Shown: positions 34,904-45,406, counted from the first letter of the stretch. The stretch is 64,000 bases of DNA from Niabella sp. (GCA_017744715.1 JAGIAT010000004.1:372001-436000); one strand, 5' to 3'. Notes: generated by a model from the sequence alone, not told the origin. A program made the numbers and translations.

Positions 34904-36766
34904 TTAATTTGGAAGCTCACCCGGATATGCAAACCAGGGAATGGATGTATGATAATTATCCGCGGTGCCAGGAATGGGCTTCAACGTTCCCAGCGATTTG
35001 AGGTTCCACATATATTCTGAGTTATACCGTGGACGCAGCCGGTAACAGGGAGCCCCTTCGTTTTTAGTAGCATAACTTCCTTTCCTATTTTGTACCTGTG
35101 CAGGTGCCAGGTACAGTCCCTTATAAACCTTGGCCGGATCCGTATCCCACTTCTGACTCACAATGGCTGTAGTCCATCCGTTGTTCTTGGCAGGGTAAGC
35201 ACCGGAATAAGCAATATCATAGTGATATTTACGCATATCCACCCATGCTTCCGGGGCTCCCCAGGGATACAGGGCCACCCATTTTTGCATCATGATATGG
35301 GATAACGAAAAATCGGTGACGCCCGCTACATAAGGGCCCTGCAGGTAAAGGGCCGATAAATTGTTAAACACGGCCGGCGTTATTTTATCGCCGCCCGTAG
35401 GCGCTCCGGAAGTACCCGGGTAAATATACTTCGCCGTGAAGTCCATATCGGATTTTACGCCATTTTTAAACGCCTCAAATGCCTGGGAGGTCTGTCCTAA
35501 TTTCCAATAGGCCTCCGCCAGGCAAAATTGTATTTCGGCACAGGTAGTTAAAATATAAGGTGCATTGTCTCGATAAATCCACCGCCCGATTCCGTCGTTC
35601 ACAGCACCCGAAAATTGCGACACATTATTTCTTCCGTAAAAAGAAGGTGCCGTTCCAATGGGGCCTGCCGTTCCGGCAAATGATCCTCCGTAATACTTAT
35701 ACGCTTTTACGCTGTCTGCATTGCCCAGGTTCAGGAAATTAGGATTACTTGTTGTTCCCAGTTTTACTGCCATCCGCGGATCATAGTGCCCGGTAACATT
35801 TGATAAGGTATCGGTTATTATTTGTTTGGCGGCCAGCTTATACGGATAATACGGGTTACCGACAACGGATGTTTTATTACCGGTGGCTTCATCATATTCC
35901 GGCACCGTTCCGGTAAGCACCTGTACCGCGTATTCATGCTGAAAATAGGTCCAGCTGAGATTGCCGCGGGCCGTTCCCCAATAATTGTTAAAATCGGCGT
36001 AAGGCGCCTGCTGCGACCCGCCCGCTATTTTTAAGGTAGCATCATCATCCGAGCTTTGAAAAGACTTACCCGCAGCAGTGATCAGCTCCTGTGCATAGTC
36101 TGCCGCGAAATTGGTTTTATTAGACAAAGAAGACAGGTTGCGCACAATAACGGCATAGGCGAATTTGATCCATTTTGCTTTGTTTCCTCCATAGATGTAA
36201 TCATTGGCACTTATTTTCGCACCATAGTCATGCGGATCCGGTTTCTCAAGCAGCTCAATAGCCTTGTACGCCCATTCGCGTACCTGGGGGTAAATATCTT
36301 TCTGATAATCGTAATCGTGCGATAACAGCCCGGGTACAAATGCCTGCTTCATGGGTGCATCAACATTGAGTTTCGTTAACAAATCCCATGAAAATGCTTT
36401 TATCGCATAACCGATGCCGGCCAGCGTCCAGTCTTCGGCAGCGATCGACTGGTTGATCATATTCTCCAGGTTCATGCCCTGGTTCCAGTATACGATCCGC
36501 CATGCTTCCGCGGCCGCATCACTTCCGGGAATAAAGCTATGCCCGGCATAGGTTGCATAATCGCCCGTAGCGCCCATCATTTGTGTTAAGGGCCCTACGG
36601 CACGCACATCCCAATAAATGCCCTGGTATTGCTGAAGAATACCTGCCAGATACAGATACCCGTCTACATGGTCCGGAGCGTCGATATTTTTATTTACATC
36701 CAGCCACTTCTTACATCCCCCTGTTAACAGCAGGAACGGTACTAAAAAAAATATTATCCTTCTCAT
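34904..36766 (-). CDS. SusD/RagB-like nutrient-binding lipoprotein (locus 3)
   Basis: A 620-residue SusD-like protein of a different subfamily (SusD-like 2 type) from those in loci 1 and 2. Lipobox TGGC (Cys18) is followed by KKWLDVNKNIDAPDHV, a start typical of this group. Helical repeats (AWRIVYWNQGMNLENMI, IGYAIKAFSWDLLTKL) and the C-terminal block TTCAEIQFCLAEAYWKLG and MQKWVALYPWGAPEAWVDMRK agree. It starts only 7 bp after SusC. It is expected to cap the SusC barrel and bind the ligand. Confidence 0.92.
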   Translation of the reverse strand: MRRIIFFLVPFLLLTGGCKKWLDVNKNIDAPDHVDGYLYLAGILQQYQGIYWDVRAVGPLTQMMGATGDYATYAGHSFIPGSDAAAEAWRIVYWNQGMNLENMINQSIAAEDWTLAGIGYAIKAFSWDLLTKLNVDAPMKQAFVPGLLSHDYDYQKDIYPQVREWAYKAIELLEKPDPHDYGAKISANDYIYGGNKAKWIKFAYAVIVRNLSSLSNKTNFAADYAQELITAAGKSFQSSDDDATLKIAGGSQQAPYADFNNYWGTARGNLSWTYFQHEYAVQVLTGTVPEYDEATGNKTSVVGNPYYPYKLAAKQIITDTLSNVTGHYDPRMAVKLGTTSNPNFLNLGNADSVKAYKYYGGSFAGTAGPIGTAPSFYGRNNVSQFSGAVNDGIGRWIYRDNAPYILTTCAEIQFCLAEAYWKLGQTSQAFEAFKNGVKSDMDFTAKYIYPGTSGAPTGGDKITPAVFNNLSALYLQGPYVAGVTDFSLSHIMMQKWVALYPWGAPEAWVDMRKYHYDIAYSGAYPAKNNGWTTAIVSQKWDTDPAKVYKGLYLAPAQVQNRKGSYATKNEGAPCYRLRPRYNSEYMWNLKSLGTLKPIPGTADNYHTSIPWFAYPGELPN

Positions 36767-36773
36767 AATTTTT

Positions 36774-39700
36774 TTAATTTAATGTTAAGCTAAGCCCCAC
36801 TGTTATTCCGCGTGGATTTGGAAGCGACCATACATCGTAGCCTTCTCCTCCTGTACCACCAGCAGCGGCAGAAACCGTGTTCCCCACCGCGTCAATACCC
36901 GAATAATTTGTCCAGGTAAACAGATCGTTCCCGATAACATATACATTCATGCCGGATATGAGCCTTGTTCTTCCCAGTAATTTTTTAGGCAGCGAATAGG
37001 ACAGCCGCAATTCCTGCAAGCGCAAATAATTCACATCCTTTTCCAGCCAGTCTTCATCGCCCCCGGCAAAAATGCTGCTGCTATACAACCGGTAGTCTAC
37101 AGATATATTGTTAACCGTTGGGTTATCGGAGTTCTCATTCCCATCTCTCAGCACCCCTCCAAAAATCACCGGTCCTCTTTCACGCAGGTTTACCGATTCC
37201 CAGCTGGTACCATTGCTCATCATCAATCGTTTGGTGCCATTTACAACGGTAGCACCATAGCGGCCTGCAAACAGCCCGGACAAACGCAGGCCTTTATAGT
37301 CAACACTCGAAAGGAAACCGAACCGCACTTTCGGCTCCCGGTCTCCGATCACGCTCCATACCGAACTGGTAATGGGGATACCGGTTACCGGGTCAATCAG
37401 CACTTCTCCTTTGTTATTCCGCTCGTAGGCCCGCCCTGTTAAGGTGGTGATGGGCTTTCCTTTCATAATTCCGTTACGTATGTTTCCCGAATTCCAGGTG
37501 TAGGCATCATAATACTCGGATACATTATCCGGCAGGTATACCACCTTTGAGCCGCCGTGCGAAGCGTTTACGCCTACGTTCCAGGTTACGCCGGACCGGC
37601 TGCGGATGATATCGCCATCAATATGCGCTTCCCATCCCCAGGTTTTAAAAGACCCTACGTTCATTGTATTTAACACAAACCCGGTTGCATAACTCAGCCG
37701 GAATCCTTTAACGATCTGGTCATCATTATTGGTGGTAAAATAGGTGAACGTGGTATTCAGCCGGTTTTGCAACAGGCGCATATCAAAACCCACCTCACGG
37801 GCCGTGGTCATTTCCGGCCGCAGGTTCGGGTTCGGCCCGGTAAAGTCATATTTAAATCCGCCGCCCGTTAAGTTGGTTGCAATCAGCTGCGGATCTATTT
37901 CCAGAGGCCCCGCATCTTTACCCACCTGCGCAATAGAACCTCTTAATTTTATGTAATTAAGTACATTATTGTCTTTCAGGTTTAGCAGATCCGTAAGGAT
38001 CAGCGAACCTTCGATGGCCGGGTAGAAATACGCATTATTATTGATCGGCAATGTAGACGACCAGTCGTTACGTCCTCTTAATGTAACAAAGGCCAGGTTA
38101 TTATATCCAAACTCAAATTGCCCCGACACTGCCTGGATCCGCCGCTTGGTATTGCGTTGCGATGCCGTTTGCGTTAGCGGATCTGTATTATTGATAGACT
38201 GGAAATCGGCAATAATGAACTTGGTACCTACATTCGATACCCTGGTTACCGCGTTTTCAAGCTGGTGATAGCCCACCTGTGCAGATAATGAAAATTTATC
38301 GTTGAAGAATTTATTATTATACCCCGCAAGAACATTGACGGTAGGATCCGAAAAATTGGAATGCACCAGGTCGTAGCGCCCCAAACCGGCGTTGTTATTG
38401 GCATAATAGGGATGCCAGGACGACTCAAACGTTTGCATGCCTACATCCCATCCCAGTTGCGCCCGTACAAATGTATTTTTAACCGGAGTGGCCGTAAGCG
38501 CCACATTGGAAAGGAACCGGTCCGATTTGTCGTAGTTTTTATTCCGGTACATCGCAAATAAGGGATTCAGCAAATCAACATCGATATAATAATCCGGTTT
38601 GCGCATATGAATGCCATCCGCAGCCAGGTAATTGGCCATATTGTCTACCATGGGCCACAACATCGCCCGGTACAGGGGGCCGTCTGTTCCACGTAATATC
38701 TTGGCATTACCCGTTTTGGTATATTGCATGGATCCTTCAAACTTTAACCATTCGGTTATTTTGGCCTGTCCGGACAGGCTCAGGCTTGTGCGGTTATAAT
38801 CCGTTGTCTTCACCACCCCTGCCTGATCCAGGTAAGAAAATCCGGCCCTGATGGTTGCCTTATCCGATCCGGCTTCTACGGAAATATTGTGCTTTTGCGA
38901 ATTTCCGGTTTGCAGCAACGCCGCTATGTTATCATATTGCGTTATTCCCTCGGGATACAATCCGCCATACTTTGCCGTGTAATAATAGTTGGTGGTACCA
39001 TATGCACCATTTGCATACTTGGTTTGCATATCCGGATAGCCATATGCTTTATCCCACCGGAAATCATTGCTGTAAGTGATGCGTCCTTTGCCCGGCCTTC
39101 CTTTTTTGGTGGTAATGATAATGGCACCGTTGGATGCATCCGAGCCGTACAGCGCCGCTGCTGCTGCGCCTTTCAGTACCGAAATGGATTCGATGTCTTC
39201 AGGATTAAAATCGTTCCCCCTTGAAGCAAAGTCCAGGTTACGGACGGAATAGGTTTCCGAGCCGGCCATTGCAATCGGGTTAAATGTAGAATTATTCATG
39301 GGCACCCCATCTACCACGTACAACGGCTGGTTGTTACCGGAAATAGAAGTAATATTCCGGAGCACAACGGTGGTGGATGCGCCCGGAGAGCCGCTGGTGG
39401 ATGTTACATTCAGCCCCGGCACCCGGCCCTGGAGCGCAGTAATAAATGCATCTCTTCCGGATTCTGCTACGGTAGCTCCATCGATCATCTGAACAGAGGA
39501 ACCTACTGCCCGCTGCACCCGCTTCATACCAAACTCCGTTGTTACTACCACTTCATCCAGGTTATCCTTTGCTTTCAAAAGTGTTACCGCAATCGTTGTA
39601 TCGGCACCTACGGTGAAATGAAAGGATTCAAAACCAACATGTGAAAAAACAAGCGCACTTGCCCTGGCCGCGTTAATACTGAAAGTACCGTTGCTTTCGG

Positions 39701-39869
39701 TGGTTGTTCCGGCTGCCGTGCCATTGATCGTAATCGTAACACCTGACAATGGCCTGTTTTCCTCGTCATGTACCGTTCCTGTAATCCGCCTCGTCTGTGC
39801 GTTTCCCTTACCTGGAAAAACCACAAACAAAACTAATAACAGACCAATTAGTCCAGTTAGTTTTCTCAT
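36774..39869 (-). CDS. SusC/RagA-family TonB-linked outer-membrane protein (locus 3)
   Basis: A 1031-residue TonB-dependent transporter: signal peptide (about 1-24), CarboxypepD_reg-like domain (RRITGTVHDEENRPLSGVTI), DEVVVTTEFGMKRVQRAVG, plug (LQGRVPGLNVTS, EDIESISVLKGAAAAALYGSDASNGAI) and barrel ending GLSLTLN. The sequence EFGMKR after the TonB box places it in the larger group of SusCs whose partner is the SusD-like 2 type, as seen here. No regulator accompanies it. A palindromic block shared with locus 1 lies 355-377 bp upstream, next to a -7 box. Confidence 0.96.
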   Translation of the reverse strand: MRKLTGLIGLLLVLFVVFPGKGNAQTRRITGTVHDEENRPLSGVTITINGTAAGTTTESNGTFSINAARASALVFSHVGFESFHFTVGADTTIAVTLLKAKDNLDEVVVTTEFGMKRVQRAVGSSVQMIDGATVAESGRDAFITALQGRVPGLNVTSTSGSPGASTTVVLRNITSISGNNQPLYVVDGVPMNNSTFNPIAMAGSETYSVRNLDFASRGNDFNPEDIESISVLKGAAAAALYGSDASNGAIIITTKKGRPGKGRITYSNDFRWDKAYGYPDMQTKYANGAYGTTNYYYTAKYGGLYPEGITQYDNIAALLQTGNSQKHNISVEAGSDKATIRAGFSYLDQAGVVKTTDYNRTSLSLSGQAKITEWLKFEGSMQYTKTGNAKILRGTDGPLYRAMLWPMVDNMANYLAADGIHMRKPDYYIDVDLLNPLFAMYRNKNYDKSDRFLSNVALTATPVKNTFVRAQLGWDVGMQTFESSWHPYYANNNAGLGRYDLVHSNFSDPTVNVLAGYNNKFFNDKFSLSAQVGYHQLENAVTRVSNVGTKFIIADFQSINNTDPLTQTASQRNTKRRIQAVSGQFEFGYNNLAFVTLRGRNDWSSTLPINNNAYFYPAIEGSLILTDLLNLKDNNVLNYIKLRGSIAQVGKDAGPLEIDPQLIATNLTGGGFKYDFTGPNPNLRPEMTTAREVGFDMRLLQNRLNTTFTYFTTNNDDQIVKGFRLSYATGFVLNTMNVGSFKTWGWEAHIDGDIIRSRSGVTWNVGVNASHGGSKVVYLPDNVSEYYDAYTWNSGNIRNGIMKGKPITTLTGRAYERNNKGEVLIDPVTGIPITSSVWSVIGDREPKVRFGFLSSVDYKGLRLSGLFAGRYGATVVNGTKRLMMSNGTSWESVNLRERGPVIFGGVLRDGNENSDNPTVNNISVDYRLYSSSIFAGGDEDWLEKDVNYLRLQELRLSYSLPKKLLGRTRLISGMNVYVIGNDLFTWTNYSGIDAVGNTVSAAAGGTGGEGYDVWSLPNPRGITVGLSLTLN

Positions 39870-40223
39870 TTCTCATACTTTTTGATTAAAAAATTATAAT
39901 AGATCCAGCTTTTAAATAGCACAGCGTACCGAACAGTACGTGCGGTTCCCCCATGCGCTTACTGCCAGGTTCTCCTCAACAGATCCCTGCTTTCAACAAC
40001 CCGGTTCATTTGCAATGAATGCAGCTTTATTTCGATACCCCATAACCAATACCTGCAGGAATACTATGAATTGCCGTAAATGCGTTCCAGCCCGTGTTTC
40101 TCCCCCATTCTACCATGTAACGGCGGATTCCTGTTTGCAAGCAATCGTTGTAACATCTTCTCAAGATTCAGCCAATTCGCACAAGACTTTGTTAAAGATA
40201 TGTAAAAACCTCCATAAAAAAAA
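39870..40223. other. Leader region upstream of SusC of locus 3
   Basis: About 350 bp with no convincing ORF. If the promoter at 40255-40262 is used, it is a long 5' untranslated region. I saw no clear riboswitch fold. The plus-strand frame 39940-40236 has no recognisable product. Confidence 0.35.
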
Positions 40224-40251
40224 GCAGTTTCTGTAAAAAACCTGCAAATAT
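40224..40251 (-). promoter_or_regulatory. Candidate DeoR operator (locus 3)
   Basis: The 22-bp imperfect palindrome at 40224-40245 (GCAG...CTGC ends) plus AAATAT matches the locus 1 block at 28864-28891 over 28 bases without gaps, identical at both ends. It lies just downstream of a TAGTTTTG -7 box on the minus strand, where a repressor would block initiation. Confidence 0.5.
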
Positions 40252-40254
40252 GCG

Positions 40255-40262
40255 CAAAACTA
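40255..40262 (-). promoter_or_regulatory. -7 promoter box for locus 3
   Basis: TAGTTTTG on the minus strand matches TAnnTTTG. It sits four bases upstream of the palindromic block and would give a leader of about 380 bases for SusC at 39869. Confidence 0.4.
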
Positions 40263-40393
40263 ATCGGGTAAGTTCCGCGTACCCCGCTCCATTTCTAAGC
40301 TAAAAACAAGTCTCCCGTATATTTTCTGCAACGCGCAAGTACAAACTACATTACCGTAAACAATATTTTAATCTGACAGGTTATAGTAAAGGT

Positions 40394-40437
40394 CAAAAAA
40401 TACCCGGTGCAAAACATCAACGTTCCGCTCCGGGTAC
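40394..40437 (-). terminator. Rho-independent terminator of locus 2
   Basis: On the minus strand TACCCGG pairs with CCGGGTA around a 22-base loop and is followed by TTTTTT, beginning within ten bases of the locus 2 SusD stop at 40444. Confidence 0.75.
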
Positions 40438-40443
40438 CGGATG

Positions 40444-42111
40444 CTACCAACCGGGGTTCTGCTTAAAACTTCCGTCCGGATACAATGCTATTTGACCGGT
40501 TGGGATGGCAGAAAGATAATTTTTAGGATCAATAAAAGACCGTACGGTTCCTGCAGTATAAGGCGTAATGTAACCATTAGCATCTGTTTTCACCTGGCCA
40601 TTTCCGGCAACCTTCGCACCCTTGAAAATATCCGGGTTTACTGAATTATCCATGTAGCTCCCTTTTGCCCATCGCATCAGGTCGTCGAACCGGAATCCGT
40701 CCAGCATCAACTCTGTTCTGCGTTCACGCCGTACTTCCCATAACAGGGAAGTGATGCTCGGATCAGCATCTTTTTTCGGATCTGTAAAGCCCACTCCATT
40801 TATTGCAGTGCCCTGGTTTCCTGCAAGCTGCAACGCTGCCACCCCGGCACGTGCTCTTAGTTTATTAACAGACATATCCAGGTCGGCCTGATTGATGCTG
40901 TATTTACCCAGCTTGTCTAGTTCCGTACAGGCTTCGGCATAGTTCAGCAACACTTCCGGAAGACCGAAGATCGGTGCATCAGTTGTGTTGTTAGGCGCCA
41001 GTTGATTGTCTGCCGGCTGCAGAAACTTGGCCGGACGGTAACCGGTACTGGAACTTAATCCGTTTACCAATTTACCCTGGTAACACAGAAAATCACTGAT
41101 CGTTTGCTGTAACCGCTTGTCGCGGTTTGCCCGAACATTAATGATCGTATCATCTCCTTTGTATAAAGGAGACAGGCCAATGGGTAATCCGTCCGTACAT
41201 AAATAAGCTTCCACTGCGTTTTTAGACACGCCTTTCATTACGGTAGAACTATTGGTAAAACCGATTACTGAGTGACCCAGAAATCCTGCCAAATATTGTT
41301 TATACAGGATCACTTGTTTGTTACCGTTCAGATCTAAGGAATTATAGGTGGTTTGATAATCCGCGTTCAGCGTATACCCGGCACTGGGATTCATCAGTTT
41401 TTCGGAAGCCGTTTTGCATGCCTGCAAATACACATCCGCATTGGTTACCGCCGGATCCTTGTGATAGATACGATACGTCCCTTCATACAAACCCACTCTT
41501 GACAACAATGCATAAGCCACATCCTGGGTAACGGTGTTTGCCTGGTCCTTAACCCGTAAGTTTGCAACAGCAAAGTTCAGATCCGCCAATACGCTGTCCA
41601 TTACCAAAGTACGGCTGTCTCTCGGCTTATATATTTTTTGCTCATCGGCCAGATCGAGATAGGTATTTACAAACGGAACACCGCCAAATGTTTTTACCAG
41701 GTTGAAATAGGTCATAGCGCGGAAGAATTTTGCGACGCCTTTCCAGTGATTTTTTGCTTCGTCCGGGATGGTCATTCCATCAATGCGCGCCAGCATCAGG
41801 TTCGCTTTCCGCACCCAGTAAAAGTTCCAGGCAGCACTGCTGGCTGGTGCATTCGCCGCAAAGATCTGCAGGCTAGGGTCTGCCTGATCGTCGTTAAACG
41901 ATGTGAAATAAAAATCACCCTGGCCGTTTCCGTTGCCATAACCCGGAAACAAGGAATAAAATTCCCAGCTATAGGCTCTTAAGTTATCTTCACCGGTCCA
42001 GAAATCGCCATCACTGAAACTGTCCAGGGGAACCTTATCCACGTATTTTTTACATCCAAATGCTGTAGTAGCTAAAAACAGCAATACGAATAATTTATTA
42101 TGAAGTTTCAT
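40444..42111 (-). CDS. SusD/RagB-family nutrient-binding lipoprotein (locus 2)
   Basis: A 555-residue SusD-like protein, lipobox AFGC (Cys20), mature start KKYVDKVPLDSF. The SusD core includes FFRAMTYFNLVKTFGGVPFVN and the C-terminal LPEVLLNYAEACTELDKLG and LLWEVRRERRTELMLDGFRFDDLMRWAKG. The frame is open upstream to 42228, but the start at 42111 (MKLHNKLFVLL) gives a normal signal peptide, lies 13 bp after the SusC stop, and avoids overlapping SusC. Same subfamily as the locus 1 SusD. Confidence 0.95.
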   Translation of the reverse strand: MKLHNKLFVLLFLATTAFGCKKYVDKVPLDSFSDGDFWTGEDNLRAYSWEFYSLFPGYGNGNGQGDFYFTSFNDDQADPSLQIFAANAPASSAAWNFYWVRKANLMLARIDGMTIPDEAKNHWKGVAKFFRAMTYFNLVKTFGGVPFVNTYLDLADEQKIYKPRDSRTLVMDSVLADLNFAVANLRVKDQANTVTQDVAYALLSRVGLYEGTYRIYHKDPAVTNADVYLQACKTASEKLMNPSAGYTLNADYQTTYNSLDLNGNKQVILYKQYLAGFLGHSVIGFTNSSTVMKGVSKNAVEAYLCTDGLPIGLSPLYKGDDTIINVRANRDKRLQQTISDFLCYQGKLVNGLSSSTGYRPAKFLQPADNQLAPNNTTDAPIFGLPEVLLNYAEACTELDKLGKYSINQADLDMSVNKLRARAGVAALQLAGNQGTAINGVGFTDPKKDADPSITSLLWEVRRERRTELMLDGFRFDDLMRWAKGSYMDNSVNPDIFKGAKVAGNGQVKTDANGYITPYTAGTVRSFIDPKNYLSAIPTGQIALYPDGSFKQNPGW

Positions 42112-42124
42112 AGTCTGTTTATTT

Positions 42125-45100
42125 TTATTGAAAGTTAATTTGAACCCCAAATGAAAGGGTTCTGGCGATGGGCCATGTTCTTCCGGTAAACCCGGCCGTA
42201 GAGCTAACATCATAGGCTTCCGGGTCAATGGGAAGGTATTTATCCTTTATCGTTACAAGGTTTTCACCGCTCAGGTATACCCGCACTTTTTGAAAATGAT
42301 ATTTTGCCAGCAGATCATAGGGCAACGTATAGCCAATGGTAAGATTCTTCAACCTTGCATAAGCCAGGTTTAACAGGTACTTCGTTTGCGGATAAAAGTT
42401 ATTGGATCCCGCCTGCAACCCGCTCACAGTTCCGCCCTGGTTGTTGGGATAAGGGTTGGGGAAGCGGGCATTGGGGTTTTCAGGAGTCCAATAATCCACC
42501 TGGTCCGCATACAGGATATCCGTGCCCTGGTACATCGGCAGCACTACATTCCCCAGGCCCCAAACATTCTGTTTTCCTACTCCCTGGAAAAGGAGGTCCA
42601 GATCAAAGTTTTTATAATTTCCACCTACTCTTCCGTTATAAATATAACGCGGCCTGCTATTCCCAATCACTTTTAAATCACCATGATCTGCAGCAGATCC
42701 CTTTCCTCCGTCAATTTTATCATCTCCATTGATGTTCTTGTACTTGATATCTCCCGGCCCGTATACAAAGTTTCCTGTCTGAAGATTCTTTTGACTGGCG
42801 ATACCGTCGGCATACCCGGTAATTTTTCCGCTACCATCCTTTACAAAATCCGCATCCGTAAAATACCGGTCCGTTTCAAATCCCCAGATATCACCGAATG
42901 TGGAACCCGAATAATAGTTATTGATCAACTGAGAAGGGTTATACCATTTCGTTACGATTGTTTTATTATCCGAAAAACCAAGCATACCATAAAGCGACAG
43001 ATCATTGTTTACGGGCACATATCCGTTTATCGTGATTTCATATCCACGGGTGCGCAGCGTTCCATCGTTTCTTCTGGGTTCGAGGCCGGAGATCGTTCCT
43101 CCAGACGTACCAAAAACAGCCGGAAGCGTAACCGTTGCAATCATGTCGCTGGTGGTACGCTGATACCAGTCGAATGTTACAGAGAGGTTATTATTTTTAA
43201 AGAAACTAAAATCGGTTCCGATATTTATCGACTGCACTTTTTCCCAAAGCAGGTCTTTGGGCACCGCCCGCGGAAGTGAAATACCCTGTGCCCAGTTTCC
43301 ACCGGTCATCCAATATCCGCTGGTACTAAACATTGACGGGATAAAGTATTGTGCGCCGCCAAAATCCTGGTTGCCCACACTTCCCCAGGAAGCTCGTACT
43401 TTCCAGTCGTTCAATACCGGCTTCAGGGATTGCATAAATGATTCTTCGCTGATCCGGTAAGCTCCTGACACTCCGGAGAAAAAAGCCCATCGATAATTCA
43501 ATGGAAAGGAAGATGAGCCGTCATAACGTCCCATTAATTCAAGCAGGTATTTTTCTTTATAGTCATAGTTTAGCCTGCCAAAAAAGCCGGCATAAGCACG
43601 GTTGCCATGACTGCTGTTGGCGAATTGATCACCTGTTGCCAGGTTCAACTCTCCTTTATCCGGATCCAACAAATTCCGGCGGGAAGCCGAAAAAGATAGA
43701 TTTTCATACTCTTCCGAATTGGCTCCCCCCATCAGTTTAAAATGATGATCATCGAATTTTTTAGTATAGGTTAAAAAGGCATTGAACGAATTCTGCCCCA
43801 CACGCGTAGCACTATAGCTGGCCACATTTTGCGATGCCAGTGAAACATCCGCCAGGGCGGAACTGATATTATTAGGATCAGGAATCGCCGCCCAGTTATT
43901 CAACACCTTAACCGGCCCACCCACCTGATGGTTGATTACATTATCCTTTCCGATTACATAATTTACATTCAACTCCAGATCCTTCATGAGTTTCATAGTT
44001 GAAGTAAGCTCCACCCGGGTATAGTTATCAATGGTAGATGACGGGTGCGCAGCGTTCAGGAATCCGGGCACATTCCGGAAATACTGCCCATTATAGGTAC
44101 CATAAGGCCAGTAAGCGCCCCACCGGTACATGTAGTAAAAATAATCCTGGTATCCATAAGGAGCGGTGTATTCAAAATTGCGGTACATCGATTTGATACC
44201 TACCGTCCACCATTTTGTAATATCCACATTTACGCCACCAACAAGGTTATATTTTTTGATATTATCCGGGTTCATTTTAAACATCCCCCCCTGGTTATTA
44301 TAACCCGCCGATAAATAATAAGAAACCCGCTCACCGCCACCGGTAACACTAAGCGTTTGATTAGACTGCGGCATCGTTCGGAACATGATCTTATTCACAT
44401 CCCAGACTTTGTAGAAGTAGAAAATATTATTAATAATATCAAAATCCTGGCCCTTGATCATCTCCATCCCCGTGTTCGTATTTTTATATTTCTCTTCCCA
44501 GGTCTGAATGCCACTCAGCAAGGTTTTCAATTGCATCCCGAAAGATTCGGGAGAGGCGGTACCAGCCCGCTGCGCAGCTGAAATGATGCCCGGTAGTTCT
44601 TTAACAGGATCTGCAAACTGGGGAAGATTGATCGCTTTAGCCCAGGAATAATTACTATTGAAACTCACAAGCGGCTTTTGATTCCGTTTCCCCTCCTTCA
44701 TTTTTATCAATACCACACCAAAAGCGGCGCGGGTTCCATAAATGGCCGCAGAGGTAGCATCTTTCAATACCGATATACTGGCGATGTCATTCGGATTAAT
44801 AATGCTCAGATCCTGCGTTTCTATATTATCTACCAAAATCAACGGTCGCCCGAAGCCGGATGCATTGATCGACCCAACCCCTCTGATATTGAAATCGGCT
44901 GTACTGGTGAGGCCGCCGTTTTTGTACATAATATTTAAACCGGGAACAGCACCTTGCAACGCCCGCATAGGGTCTGAGATAGGCCGGTTGGTAAACGTTT
45001 TTCCCACATCCACCGTAGCTACAGCGTCAGAAAGATTGGCTCTTTTCTGGCTTCCGTATCCTACTACCACTATATTTTCCAGTTCCCCGGTACTGGTAAC

Positions 45101-45403
45101 CAATACCACATTTACAATGCGGGACGCTCCCACTACAATGTTTTTATCAACAAACCCGACAGCCGAAACAGAAAGACTGTCCCCCACACCAGCTAATAAT
45201 TCAAAATGCCCCGTTGAATCCGTAGCGGTACCCTGCCCTGTTTTTAAGGCAATAACGGTAGCGCCTGGTATGGGCGTCCGTCCATCGCTCGTTACCACCC
45301 CGGTAACCTTTCCGGTCTGACCAAAAGCAATTCCCGACAAAAGATTACAAATCAAAAATGTCAGCAGACATGAATATTTGTTCATTTGAAATTTGTTTTT
45401 CAT
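42125..45403 (-). CDS. SusC/RagA-family TonB-linked outer-membrane protein (locus 2)
   Basis: A 1092-residue TonB-dependent transporter. The start may be 45403 (MKNKFQMNKYSC) or 45385 (MNKYSCLLTFL); both give a signal peptide ending near IAFGQ. It has a CarboxypepD_reg-like domain (GKVTGVVTSDGRTPIPGATV), ENIVVVGYGSQKRANLSDA, a plug (LQGAVPGLNIMY, NDIASISVLKDATSAAIYGTRAAFG) and a barrel ending GVQINFQ. The DeoR regulator ends 3 bp upstream and SusD follows by 13 bp, the same order as locus 1. No glycosidase or DUF4623 gene follows, so locus 2 looks like a reduced copy. Confidence 0.96.
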   Translation of the reverse strand: MKNKFQMNKYSCLLTFLICNLLSGIAFGQTGKVTGVVTSDGRTPIPGATVIALKTGQGTATDSTGHFELLAGVGDSLSVSAVGFVDKNIVVGASRIVNVVLVTSTGELENIVVVGYGSQKRANLSDAVATVDVGKTFTNRPISDPMRALQGAVPGLNIMYKNGGLTSTADFNIRGVGSINASGFGRPLILVDNIETQDLSIINPNDIASISVLKDATSAAIYGTRAAFGVVLIKMKEGKRNQKPLVSFNSNYSWAKAINLPQFADPVKELPGIISAAQRAGTASPESFGMQLKTLLSGIQTWEEKYKNTNTGMEMIKGQDFDIINNIFYFYKVWDVNKIMFRTMPQSNQTLSVTGGGERVSYYLSAGYNNQGGMFKMNPDNIKKYNLVGGVNVDITKWWTVGIKSMYRNFEYTAPYGYQDYFYYMYRWGAYWPYGTYNGQYFRNVPGFLNAAHPSSTIDNYTRVELTSTMKLMKDLELNVNYVIGKDNVINHQVGGPVKVLNNWAAIPDPNNISSALADVSLASQNVASYSATRVGQNSFNAFLTYTKKFDDHHFKLMGGANSEEYENLSFSASRRNLLDPDKGELNLATGDQFANSSHGNRAYAGFFGRLNYDYKEKYLLELMGRYDGSSSFPLNYRWAFFSGVSGAYRISEESFMQSLKPVLNDWKVRASWGSVGNQDFGGAQYFIPSMFSTSGYWMTGGNWAQGISLPRAVPKDLLWEKVQSINIGTDFSFFKNNNLSVTFDWYQRTTSDMIATVTLPAVFGTSGGTISGLEPRRNDGTLRTRGYEITINGYVPVNNDLSLYGMLGFSDNKTIVTKWYNPSQLINNYYSGSTFGDIWGFETDRYFTDADFVKDGSGKITGYADGIASQKNLQTGNFVYGPGDIKYKNINGDDKIDGGKGSAADHGDLKVIGNSRPRYIYNGRVGGNYKNFDLDLLFQGVGKQNVWGLGNVVLPMYQGTDILYADQVDYWTPENPNARFPNPYPNNQGGTVSGLQAGSNNFYPQTKYLLNLAYARLKNLTIGYTLPYDLLAKYHFQKVRVYLSGENLVTIKDKYLPIDPEAYDVSSTAGFTGRTWPIARTLSFGVQINFQ

Positions 45404-45406
45404 TTT

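Noticed and set aside
39870..40223. Riboswitch in the long leader of locus 3
   Set aside because: No conserved aptamer-like stems were recognised by eye and the transcription start is not certain.
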